Shown piece after piece: positions 1-5,547 of a stretch of DNA of 6,868 nucleotides. The notes under the pieces are model-generated. The model had not been told where the DNA came from. It did not search any database and saw only the letters and a list, made by a program, of their open reading frames with translations. How positions within the stretch are numbered: position 1 is the first letter of the stretch; every line of letters starts with the position of its first letter. The stretch is from an uncultured Flavobacteriales bacterium (GTDB taxonomy: Bacteria; Bacteroidota; Bacteroidia; Palsa-965), in contig CAMLEF010000253.1 in NCBI GenBank assembly GCA_946478675.1, forward strand, positions 1-6,868, written 5' to 3'. Made by a program: the position numbers and the translations under genes.

Positions 1-230
1 TTCGTCGCGTAAATGTCGAACATGTTGCCGCGGTGGTTATTGCCCGCTGAAAAAGTTGTAGTGAGCGAAGAGCTGTTGACCGGCGGCGTAGCGTTAGCGG
101 TGATCGTAACGTTGTCGCCCGCGCAAACGGCGGGAGCGCTGGTCGTCAGGGCAAGTCCGCATTGCGCCTTCATCGTGTTGCCTGCAAGACAAGAAGCGCC
201 AAGGACAAGAATCGTGTAGAGTTTTTTCAT
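1..230 (-). CDS. Secreted Ig/PKD-like protein, N-terminal fragment (probable T9SS-type cell-surface protein)
   Basis: The reading frame starts with ATG at 228-230 and stays open for 76 codons to the left edge, so the C-terminus is missing. The N-terminus MKKLYTILVLGASCLAG, followed by NTMKAQ, is a signal peptide: two lysines, a hydrophobic core, and a probable cleavage after KAQ, a site form common in Bacteroidota. The mature part begins CGLALTTSAPAVCAGDNVTI, like the start of Ig/PKD-type repeats in Bacteroidota surface proteins. GNNHRGNMFDIYAT follows, and the GNMFDI stretch also recurs in such proteins. From family knowledge, these are usually large exported adhesins or enzymes sorted by the type IX secretion system through a C-terminal domain, which is outside the window. 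Export is well supported; T9SS sorting and any specific activity are inference. It is transcribed divergently from the EI24-like gene. Confidence 0.75.
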   Translation of the reverse strand, partial: MKKLYTILVLGASCLAGNTMKAQCGLALTTSAPAVCAGDNVTITANATPPVNSSSLTTTFSAGNNHRGNMFDIYAT

Positions 231-262
231 TTGAAAATTCTGTGGGTAGTTTAGTGTTTGCG

Positions 263-270
263 CAAATATA
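263..270 (-). promoter_or_regulatory. Bacteroidota-type -7 element (TATATTTG) for the secreted-protein gene
   Basis: Read on the minus strand this is TATATTTG, a full match to the Bacteroidota -7 consensus TAnnTTTG. It lies 32 bases upstream of the ATG at 230, which would give a leader of about 25 nt. I see no TTTG or TTG at the expected -33 distance, so the call rests on one half of the promoter. No comparably good element was found for the divergent plus-strand gene; TAGTTTTA at 330-337 is a one-mismatch candidate only. Confidence 0.4.
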
Positions 271-373
271 CAACACGGATGCGGTGAATGCTTTGCTTTT
301 CGTATATCAAAATCGTGCAAACAGCTACGTAGTTTTACCGTGACGATCCTCCGACTTCACCTATCTTTATCAC

Positions 374-1165
374 ATGAGCTTCTGGTCTGATTACGGCATT
401 GGCGTTTCCACGCATCTCGACGCCATTCGCTTTGTTCGCAGGCATCGCCTCTGGGGCTATTTTCTTTATCCCGTGTTCTTGCTGGTGATACTGGCGATCG
501 CAGGGTTCTTCTCCATTTTCGCATTCAGCCATTATCTGACTGATTGGCTTTTCTCCTTCCAGCAAACTGATTTTCACACTGGTGAAGACTGGCTGGACGG
601 GTTCCTGCAGCTGCTGCTCTGGATCGTAAAATTCCTCGCGTCGTTCGTTATCCGCATTTATATTTTTCTTCTTGCGCTGAAAGTCATCCGATACATCGTG
701 CTCATTCTTTGCTCGCCGATGATGGCGCTGCTTTCGGAAAAAGTGGAAGAGCTCGTGACGGGCAATAGTTACCCCTTCAATTTCGCGCAATTTTTGAAAG
801 ACGTGCTGCGCGGCGTGCTGGTGAATCTCCGGAATCTTGCATTTGAATTATCCATCACGATCGCGCTGCTTGTTGTCGGATGGATCCCGGTGATCGGGTT
901 GATCACGGTGCCGGTGAGTTTACTCGTGAGCTGGTATTTTCTCGGCTTCAACATGATCGATTACACCTGCGAACGACGACGGATGTCCGTTTCGGAAGGC
1001 GCACGTTTCATCCGCAAACGCAAAGGCATAGCGATCGGCAACGGCATGATCTTCTCGTGGCTGTTGCTCGTGCCGTTTGCCGGCCTGATCATTGCGCCGG
1101 TGCTTTCTTCCGTTGCGGGAACATTGGCAGCGTTACAAGCACTTGACGGAAAACGTTCGCAGTGA
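374..1165 (+). CDS. EI24/CysZ-like integral membrane protein
   Basis: This 263-residue protein matches the EI24 domain family (Pfam EI24, which includes bacterial CysZ) over its whole length. The N-terminal segment HRLWGYFLYPVFLLVILAIA leads into the first membrane span (about residues 28-52). Further hydrophobic segments lie at about 75-118, 155-195 and 220-250. Family-typical stretches are SPMMALLSEKVEELVTG (114-130) between spans 2 and 3, and MIDYTCERRRMSVSEGARFI (194-213) before the last span. In E. coli, CysZ is a sulfate permease; in Bacteroidota the role of this family is not established, and no cysteine or sulfate gene lies nearby, so I do not assign sulfate transport. The start at 374 is the first ATG giving a family-like N-terminus. 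The gene ends 14 bases from the stop of the convergent minus-strand gene, with a run of nine A between them and no obvious terminator hairpin. Confidence 0.85.
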   Translation: MSFWSDYGIGVSTHLDAIRFVRRHRLWGYFLYPVFLLVILAIAGFFSIFAFSHYLTDWLFSFQQTDFHTGEDWLDGFLQLLLWIVKFLASFVIRIYIFLLALKVIRYIVLILCSPMMALLSEKVEELVTGNSYPFNFAQFLKDVLRGVLVNLRNLAFELSITIALLVVGWIPVIGLITVPVSLLVSWYFLGFNMIDYTCERRRMSVSEGARFIRKRKGIAIGNGMIFSWLLLVPFAGLIIAPVLSSVAGTLAALQALDGKRSQ

Positions 1166-1179
1166 TCGCAAAAAAAAAT

Positions 1180-2364
1180 TCAGCTTAATTTCTGGAACGT
1201 CTGCCACCAGCGGTCGGGCATTTCGTCTTTGCAGGCGAGCTCGTAATCTTCGTACGTGCAGGGAACGAGTGCATGACGTTCGAAGCGCAATTTCTGGTTC
1301 GGCGGATACGGCACTTCCATCCACCAGCGATCGCTGCGCGTGCTTTTGAAGAACACGATCTCATGCTTGTGATCGCGCAGGAAGACGCGGTACTTCGTGT
1401 AATCCTCGGTGGTGGCGAACGGGAAATCTCTTTTGCGGTTGTAGTAACCGTCGATGAAGCACCAGACCATTTGCGCGGCAAGATGCGAGGTCATTTGCTT
1501 GCGATCGAAAGCCGGGTTCAATTCGTAAATGCCGAACGACGTGCATTTGTCGCTGATGCCGGCGTAACGCGCGAGCTGGCAGGCTTCGTCACCGAAAAAT
1601 CCATTGGGCGAAGCATTTTCATTCGCCGGCGCTTCCGATTGACGAATTGCACTTACGTCGAAGCTGACGATGTCGGCATTGCGGATGATCGGTTCGACGT
1701 CTTCGATCTTCGCACGTGCGGCGCCGAGGCGGTGAATATCGAAATTCAGTTTTCCCATCAGCTCGATCGCGGCCTGCTCGACGAAGTAGGTCTGGTAACC
1801 GATGTTGGAAAAGTTGAAAAGGAAATTCGGCTGGTGAAGAATGATGCGGCTGAGCCAGGAGCGGCTGTTCAGCTCTTCGCCGGAAGAACCGAGATCGAAT
1901 TGCGAATCGACAGAAACGATGTTCACCGTTTGCTCGACGGCTTCGTAAGCGAGGTACTGCGCAAACGTGAGATCCTGTCCGCCGCCGAGGATCACCGGGA
2001 TGATATTTTTCCGCAGCAGCGCACCAACGACGGTTTTCAGCGCGAAATCCGTATCCGCAGGAGAAGCTCCCGCGCGGATATCGCCGAGGTCCGCCATCAC
2101 GAGCGTCCATTCGCCCTGGAAAAGACGATAGAGATTTTCACGCACGTGATCCGGCGCAATCGCACAGCCGTGATTGTGCATCGATCGACGATCTTCGTTT
2201 ACGCCGATGAGCGCCAGCTGCACGCCTTCCATTTCGGGCCAGCCGGTTTCCGCGGTATTCATCCGCAGCACCGCGCCGAATTGGGTAGAGAGAAAATTTC
2301 GTCCGCCTGCAATTTTGATAATGTCGACGGGCTGGAAAAATTCAGAGAAATCGAGGTCGCTCAT
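1180..2364 (-). CDS. Arginase/formimidoylglutamase-fold protein, probable pseudoenzyme
   Basis: This 394-residue protein belongs to the ureohydrolase superfamily (arginase, agmatinase, formimidoylglutamase). Fold markers in order are VQLALIGVNEDRRSMHNHG (48-66), IIPVILGGGQDLTFAQY (121-137), NIVSVDSQFDLGSS (148-161), ADIVSFDVSAIRQSEAP (230-246) and FGIYELNPAFD (277-287). Active enzymes bind two Mn ions through the motifs GGxH, DxHxD and SxDxD. Here the first His is Gln130, the middle His of DxHxD is Gln155, and the second Asp of SxDxD is Ser238; Asp153, Asp157 and Asp236 remain. Three of six ligands are therefore replaced, and hydrolysis of arginine or formimidoylglutamate is doubtful even though automated annotation would probably name it formimidoylglutamase. 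It is longer than typical members (about 300-320 residues), with an N-terminal extension of roughly 45 residues and a Trp/Arg-rich C-terminal extension from about 320 (DRWWMEVPYPPNQ, PDRWWQTF). The ATG at 2364 gives MSDLDFSEFFQPVD. No Shine-Dalgarno or full promoter is evident upstream. The topA terminator lies between the two genes, so it is probably transcribed on its own. Confidence 0.9.
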   Translation of the reverse strand: MSDLDFSEFFQPVDIIKIAGGRNFLSTQFGAVLRMNTAETGWPEMEGVQLALIGVNEDRRSMHNHGCAIAPDHVRENLYRLFQGEWTLVMADLGDIRAGASPADTDFALKTVVGALLRKNIIPVILGGGQDLTFAQYLAYEAVEQTVNIVSVDSQFDLGSSGEELNSRSWLSRIILHQPNFLFNFSNIGYQTYFVEQAAIELMGKLNFDIHRLGAARAKIEDVEPIIRNADIVSFDVSAIRQSEAPANENASPNGFFGDEACQLARYAGISDKCTSFGIYELNPAFDRKQMTSHLAAQMVWCFIDGYYNRKRDFPFATTEDYTKYRVFLRDHKHEIVFFKSTRSDRWWMEVPYPPNQKLRFERHALVPCTYEDYELACKDEMPDRWWQTFQKLS

Positions 2365-2550
2365 GGTTTGCTTGTTAAGGCAAATTTGGCGATTCCGGGA
2401 CGTGCGCAGGAGGTGGTTTGCGATTGGCAGTTAACAGGAGGATGTTGGTAACGCTACAGCCTGTTGCGAAATGAACCACGGAGACTTCCTTCATTTCTTC
2501 AGGGCAAGCCGGCACGGAGATTTGGAAAAGCCACAACCGCAGGTTGAATG

Positions 2551-2581
2551 AAAAAATTGGGGTCGGCCAGTGGCCGACCCC
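2551..2581 (-). terminator. Intrinsic terminator of topA
   Basis: Perfect 10-bp inverted repeat GGGGTCGGCC (2559-2568) and GGCCGACCCC (2572-2581) with a 3-nt loop. On the minus strand it is followed by AA and six T (2551-2556). It begins 18 bases past the topA stop codon, the usual place for a Rho-independent terminator. The T-run lies only on the minus-strand 3' side, so it acts for topA and separates it from the arginase-like gene. Confidence 0.88.
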
Positions 2582-2599
2582 TCGTTTACTGCTGCGCAG

Positions 2600-5056
2600 T
2601 TATTTTTTCTTCGCGGCCTTCTTCTTCGGAGCGGCTTTCTTAGTTGCAGGCGCTGCTTTTTTCGCGGCGGGCGCTTTCTTCGCGGGAGCTTTTTTTCCTT
2701 TCGGCGCTTTCTTCTCGGCGGCAGCGGCTTTTTTCGCGGCGGCGGCTTTCTTCCAGGCCGGGGCGTTCTTGTCCTGCTCTTCCGCCATCGCGAGACAATC
2801 GGCAAGGCTCAGTGAAGCGGGCTCGGTGCCTTTCGGAATTTTGTAATTCGATTTTCCGATCGCGAAATACGGGCCCCAGCGGCCGTTGAGCACACGCACG
2901 TCTTCCCTGCCCTCTTCGCGGAACACTTTGATCTCTTTCTCCGCGTCGGCTTTGCGCTTCGCGAGAATGATCTCCACGCAACGGTCGGGCGTTACGCTCA
3001 GCGGATCGTCGGTTTTCGGAATGGAATAGAAAGCGCTGTTGTGCTGGATGTACGGACCGAAGCGACCGATCGCCACTTTCATGTCTTTTCCTTCGAATTG
3101 CCCGGCCACGCGCGGCAGCTTGAACAGTTCGAGCGCGTCTTCGAGCGTAATGCCTTCGAGACGCTGGTCTTTGCGGAGGCTCGCGAACTTTTTATCCGGA
3201 TCATCCGCTTCGCCGATCTGCACGAGCGGACCGAATCGACCGATGCGTGCGTAAATGTTTTTGCCGGTATTCGGATCCACGCCGAGCTGTCGTTCGCCGC
3301 TGGCACGTTCTGATTTTTCTTCCGTCTGCTCGACATCCTTGTGGAATGGCTTGTAGAATTGCTCGAGCATTTTCCGCCAGTCCATTTTTCCTTCGGCGAT
3401 CACGTCGAATTCTTCTTCCACGTTCGCCGTGAAATGGTAATCCATGATCTTCGGAAAATACTGCGTGAGGAAATCCGTCACCACCATGCCGATGTCGGTC
3501 GGGAACAATTTCGCTTTTTCTGCGCCGGTGTTTTCCGTGCGGACTTCTTCTGCAACGGAACCGTTTTTCAGGGTGAGCAGATTGTAGTTGCGCGGTTTTC
3601 CTTCGCGATCTTCTTTCACGACGTAGCCGCGGTCCTGCACGGTGGAGATCGTCGGTGCATACGTAGACGGACGACCGATGCCGAGCTCTTCCAGCTTTTT
3701 CACGAGGCTGGCTTCCGTGTAACGCGACGGGTGATGCGTGAAGCGCTGCGTAGCGGTAATGTTATTGACGTCGAGTTGTTGTCCGACGGAGAGCGCGGGC
3801 AGCGTGCCTTCTTTCGCTTCGTTGGTTTCTTCGTCCTCGTCGTCGGAGGATTCCATGTAGATTTTCAGAAAGCCGTCGAACTTGATCACTTCGCCCTGTG
3901 CAACGAAATTTTCCGAGGTCGTGGAGATGGTGATCTGCGCAGTGGTTTTCTCGAGCTCGGCGTCGGCCATCTGCGAAGCGATCGTGCGTTTCCAGATGAG
4001 ATCGTAGAGGCGCATTTCATCGCGCTCGCCGTCGACGCTGCTGTTCTCGAGATAGGTCGGACGAATGGCTTCGTGCGCTTCCTGCGCGCCTTTGCTTTTC
4101 GTCTTGAACTGTCGCGTGTGAATGTATTTCTCGCCGTAGTTCGATCCGATCACGCGGCGGGCGTTATCGATCGCGAGCTCGGAAAGGTTCACCGAGTCGG
4201 TACGCATGTAGGTGATCTTACCGCTTTCGTAAAGGCGCTGCGCGACGGTCATCGTGCGCTTCACGGAGAAACCGAGTTTGCGGCTGGCTTCCTGCTGGAG
4301 CGTCGAAGTGGTGAAAGGCGCGGCGGGCGATTTGCGGGCGGGTTTCGTTTCGAGCGAGGCTACGGTGAACGCAGCGTTGCGGCATTTCTCGAGGAAAGCG
4401 CGGGCGTCTTCCAGCTTCGTGAAGCCGTTTTTCAGTTCCGCTTTAAAATTCGATCCTTTCGAAGCGAAAATGGCGGAAACTTTATAGGAAGAAGTGGAAA
4501 CGAAATTCGAAATTTCACGTTCGCGTTCCACGATGAGGCGCACGGCGACACTCTGCACGCGGCCGGCGGAAAGCGAGGGTTTTACTTTTTTCCAGAGGAT
4601 CGGCGACAGCTCGAAACCAACGAGGCGATCGAGGATGCGGCGGGCCTGCTGCGCGTCGACGAGATGACGGTCGATCTTGCGCGGCGTATCAATAGCACGC
4701 AGGATCGCGGGCTTGGTGATCTCGTGGAAAACAATGCGGCGGGTCTTGCTGTCGTCGAGCTTCAACGCTTCCGACAAATGCCAGGAAATGGCTTCTCCTT
4801 CGCGGTCCTCATCAGTCGCGAGCCATACGATCTCGGCGTCTTTCGCGAGCTTCTTGAGTTCGGAAATTACTTTTTCCTTGTCGGGAGAGATCTCATAATT
4901 CGGAGAGAATCCTTTTTCCGTATCAACTGCCAGTCCTTTTTTCACCAGGTCGCGAACGTGGCCAAAGCTGGATTTCACGAGGAAATCTTTGCCGAGAAAG
5001 CCTTCGATCGTCTTTGCCTTTGCAGGCGACTCCACAATTACAAGATTTTTTGCCAT
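2600..5056 (-). CDS. topA: DNA topoisomerase I (type IA, omega protein) with a lysine-rich C-terminal tail
   Basis: This enzyme relaxes negative supercoils by cutting one strand through a covalent 5'-phosphotyrosine. I place the start at 5056, giving 818 residues that begin MAKNLVIVESPAKAKTIEGF, the standard family N-terminus. An in-frame ATG 33 bases upstream (5089) would add only MVRVDIINEDP, which is not family-like. The Toprim domain shows the catalytic Glu9 and the DxDxE acidic residues Asp82, Asp84 and Glu86 in ATDEDREGEA. The active-site tyrosine is Tyr283 in KITYMRTDS, and PSLSAGRVQSVAVRLI (160-175) is also typical. An acidic loop (ESSDDEDEE) follows near 402. The C-terminal region has three topoisomerase I C-terminal repeats, each centred on GRFGP or GRWGP (606, 664, 725). 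No four-cysteine zinc ribbons are present, unlike E. coli TopA. The last 50 residues (769-818) contain 21 lysines mixed with Ala and Pro. It is divergent from miaB across 523 bp and ends at a strong terminator. Confidence 0.97.
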   Translation of the reverse strand: MAKNLVIVESPAKAKTIEGFLGKDFLVKSSFGHVRDLVKKGLAVDTEKGFSPNYEISPDKEKVISELKKLAKDAEIVWLATDEDREGEAISWHLSEALKLDDSKTRRIVFHEITKPAILRAIDTPRKIDRHLVDAQQARRILDRLVGFELSPILWKKVKPSLSAGRVQSVAVRLIVEREREISNFVSTSSYKVSAIFASKGSNFKAELKNGFTKLEDARAFLEKCRNAAFTVASLETKPARKSPAAPFTTSTLQQEASRKLGFSVKRTMTVAQRLYESGKITYMRTDSVNLSELAIDNARRVIGSNYGEKYIHTRQFKTKSKGAQEAHEAIRPTYLENSSVDGERDEMRLYDLIWKRTIASQMADAELEKTTAQITISTTSENFVAQGEVIKFDGFLKIYMESSDDEDEETNEAKEGTLPALSVGQQLDVNNITATQRFTHHPSRYTEASLVKKLEELGIGRPSTYAPTISTVQDRGYVVKEDREGKPRNYNLLTLKNGSVAEEVRTENTGAEKAKLFPTDIGMVVTDFLTQYFPKIMDYHFTANVEEEFDVIAEGKMDWRKMLEQFYKPFHKDVEQTEEKSERASGERQLGVDPNTGKNIYARIGRFGPLVQIGEADDPDKKFASLRKDQRLEGITLEDALELFKLPRVAGQFEGKDMKVAIGRFGPYIQHNSAFYSIPKTDDPLSVTPDRCVEIILAKRKADAEKEIKVFREEGREDVRVLNGRWGPYFAIGKSNYKIPKGTEPASLSLADCLAMAEEQDKNAPAWKKAAAAKKAAAAEKKAPKGKKAPAKKAPAAKKAAPATKKAAPKKKAAKKK

Positions 5057-5102
5057 CGGGTCTTCATTAATAATGTCCACACGGACCAACGTTCAACTTC
5101 AC

Positions 5103-5128
5103 AAAAATGTCCGCCTTTTTTGGAGGAC
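5103..5128 (-). promoter_or_regulatory. Terminator-like hairpin in the topA 5' region
   Basis: Read on the minus strand, GTCCTCC (5122-5128), a loop of six A, and GGCGGAC (5109-5115) form a 7-position stem with one mismatch. It is followed by A and five T (5103-5107). It lies 47-72 bases upstream of the topA ATG and would be in the leader if transcription starts further upstream, where it could act as an attenuator. The stem is short and the T-run brief, so it may be incidental. Confidence 0.3.
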
Positions 5129-5191
5129 AGGGCTGCAAAGAAAAACACAGACCATCCAAAAATCCAAATCCAAAATCCGGACAAAACTCCC

Positions 5192-5214
5192 CTATATATA
5201 TTTCATATATATAG
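5192..5214. repeat. AT-rich inverted repeat
   Basis: CTATATATA (5192-5200) and TATATATAG (5206-5214) form a perfect 9-bp inverted repeat around a 5-nt spacer (TTTCA). It lies about 135-160 bases upstream of topA and 47 bases upstream of the plus-strand -33 element. It could be an easily melted or cruciform-forming site, a protein site or part of a promoter; the sequence does not decide. Confidence 0.5.
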
Positions 5215-5253
5215 AAACGGCCAAAAAAAAAATTCCCGGGCTGTTAAAAAATC

Positions 5254-5268
5254 CTGTCATTTTGTCAG
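5254..5268. promoter_or_regulatory. Operator-like imperfect palindrome over the -33 element
   Basis: CTGTCATTTTGTCAG pairs as CTGtCA-TTT-TGtCAG, with five of six positions symmetric. The right half covers the TTTG -33 element of the plus-strand promoter, where a repressor would block RNA polymerase. It is short and the factor is unknown, so this is only a candidate. Confidence 0.22.
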
Positions 5269-5292
5269 CAAAGTTGGTTTTTGGTAGATTTG
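5261..5292 (+). promoter_or_regulatory. Bacteroidota housekeeping promoter driving the structured leader and miaB
   Basis: TTTG at 5261-5264 (-33) and TAGATTTG at 5285-5292 (-7, exact TAnnTTTG) are separated by 20 bases, within the spacing known for the primary sigma factor of Bacteroidota. The implied transcription start is near 5297-5300, at the 5' edge of the first stem-loop. The next start codon of a real gene is miaB at 5580, giving a leader of about 280 nt. It is the best promoter match in the window. Confidence 0.65.
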
Positions 5293-5296
5293 CAGT

Positions 5297-5336
5297 CCGA
5301 TTTGCGGAAACAGTGTGAACCGGGAACGCAAATCGG
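5297..5336 (+). other. Stem-loop P1 at the predicted transcript 5' end
   Basis: CCGATTTGCG (5297-5306) is the exact reverse complement of CGCAAATCGG (5327-5336), with a 20-nt loop. The stem can extend outward by a T-G wobble and a G-C pair (5295-5296 with 5337-5338). The predicted transcription start falls on its 5' arm, so the RNA would begin with a stable stem. Confidence 0.5.
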
Positions 5337-5373
5337 GCGATGTACGCATGTTGCAGTTTGCGGGTGCGGCGGT

Positions 5374-5413
5374 TGTAAGACCCGAAAGGTTTTTAGAACC
5401 TTTCGCGTTTTGA
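5374..5413 (+). repeat. 40-nt palindromic repeat, copy A
   Basis: The unit starts TGTAAGACC and ends GCGTTTTGA. Its core stem CGAAAGGTT (5383-5391) pairs with AACCTTTCG (5397-5405) around the loop TTTAG. After a C-C mismatch (5382 with 5406), six outer positions also pair (5376-5381 with 5407-5412, including two G-T wobbles), giving 15 pairs. It is identical to copy B at 39 of 40 positions, differing only in the loop (G at 5396). It resembles palindromic intergenic repeats that I associate with Bacteroidota genomes, but the copy number here cannot be tested from the window. Confidence 0.85.
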
Positions 5414-5423
5414 GTTTCGCAGA

Positions 5424-5467
5424 TATGCAGCGTTCGCCGCAACGGAAACGTTTACGCGGGCTGCATA
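5424..5467 (+). other. Interrupted helix with GAAA tetraloop
   Basis: TATGCAGC (5424-5431) pairs with GCTGCATA (5460-5467). After an internal loop (GTTCG at 5432-5436 against TAC at 5453-5455), CCGC (5437-5440) pairs with GCGG (5456-5459) and AACG (5441-5444) with CGTT (5449-5452), capped by the GNRA tetraloop GAAA (5445-5448). Sixteen pairs with a tetraloop in 44 nt is unlikely by chance and is typical of functional RNA. It sits between the two repeat copies. Confidence 0.5.
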
Positions 5468-5487
5468 CGCAACGCACGCGCCGCCTG

Positions 5488-5527
5488 TGTAAGACCCGAA
5501 AGGTTTTTAAAACCTTTCGCGTTTTGA
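5488..5527 (+). repeat. 40-nt palindromic repeat, copy B, with T-rich tail
   Basis: Same unit as copy A, 114 bases downstream and in the same orientation, with A instead of G at the loop position (5510). This makes the core a perfect 11-bp palindrome around one T (5497-5519). The outer arm and C-C mismatch are retained. The 3' side reads GCGTTTTGAATTTTT to 5533, so this copy could act as a weak intrinsic terminator or attenuator on the plus strand, 47 bases before the miaB start. Confidence 0.85.
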
Positions 5528-5547
5528 ATTTTTAAAACCGGATTACC

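Larger units (their letters stand above)
5297..5533 (+). ncRNA. Candidate structured RNA or long miaB leader
   Basis: From the predicted start near 5297 the transcript can form four successive stem-loops: P1 (5297-5336, 10 bp), repeat hairpin A (5376-5412), a helix with GAAA tetraloop (5424-5467, 16 bp) and repeat hairpin B (5490-5526), which is followed by AATTTTT up to 5533. No protein gene explains the interval; the open frames across it begin at unlikely starts and are formed by the repeats. If hairpin B terminates, the product is a small RNA of about 235 nt. If not, this is a structured 5' leader of miaB, possibly with attenuation. I do not recognise a known family: no RNase P, tmRNA or SRP RNA signature is seen. 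Palindromic repeats inserted in the leader would also produce part of this structure. Confidence 0.4.

Noticed and set aside
2381..2388. CAAATTTG as a -7 element for the arginase-like gene
   Set aside because: It has one mismatch to TAnnTTTG, is itself palindromic, and has no -33 partner on the minus strand.
1273..2451. 392-codon plus-strand open frame antisense to the arginase-like gene
   Set aside because: Same effect of G/C-rich codon positions. The minus-strand product has clear ureohydrolase motifs; the antisense product has none.
2442..2474. Ten-codon frame (ATG at 2442) with a perfect AGGAGG in front
   Set aside because: It has only ten codons and no conserved feature, and Bacteroidota rarely use strong Shine-Dalgarno sites, so the match is likely chance.
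2477..2523. Short direct repeat CACGGAGAyTT (2477-2487 and 2513-2523)
   Set aside because: It is 11 nt with one mismatch, two copies only, and no associated structure; not distinguishable from chance.
5057..5089. Upstream in-frame ATG of topA at 5089
   Set aside because: The extra 11 residues are not seen at the conserved TopA N-terminus, which starts MAKNLVIVESPAKA at 5056.
3341..5287. 648-codon plus-strand open frame antisense to topA
   Set aside because: It mirrors the topA codon phase: G/C-rich third positions opposite topA suppress stops. The translation is a low-quality mix (repeated FF, RR, HH) without a recognisable domain, and topA itself is unmistakable.
5297..5533. CRISPR array, tRNA, tmRNA, RNase P RNA or SRP RNA
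   Set aside because: There are only two repeats and they are strongly palindromic; no acceptor or T-arm, and none of the conserved RNase P or SRP motifs is present.
5281..5535. 84-codon plus-strand frame across the palindromic repeats
   Set aside because: It would start at a TTG inside the promoter region, and its CKTRKVF...TFRVL peptides come from translating the two palindromic repeats. The two minus-strand frames here (5257-5442, 5452-5745) are also repeat-derived or overlap miaB.
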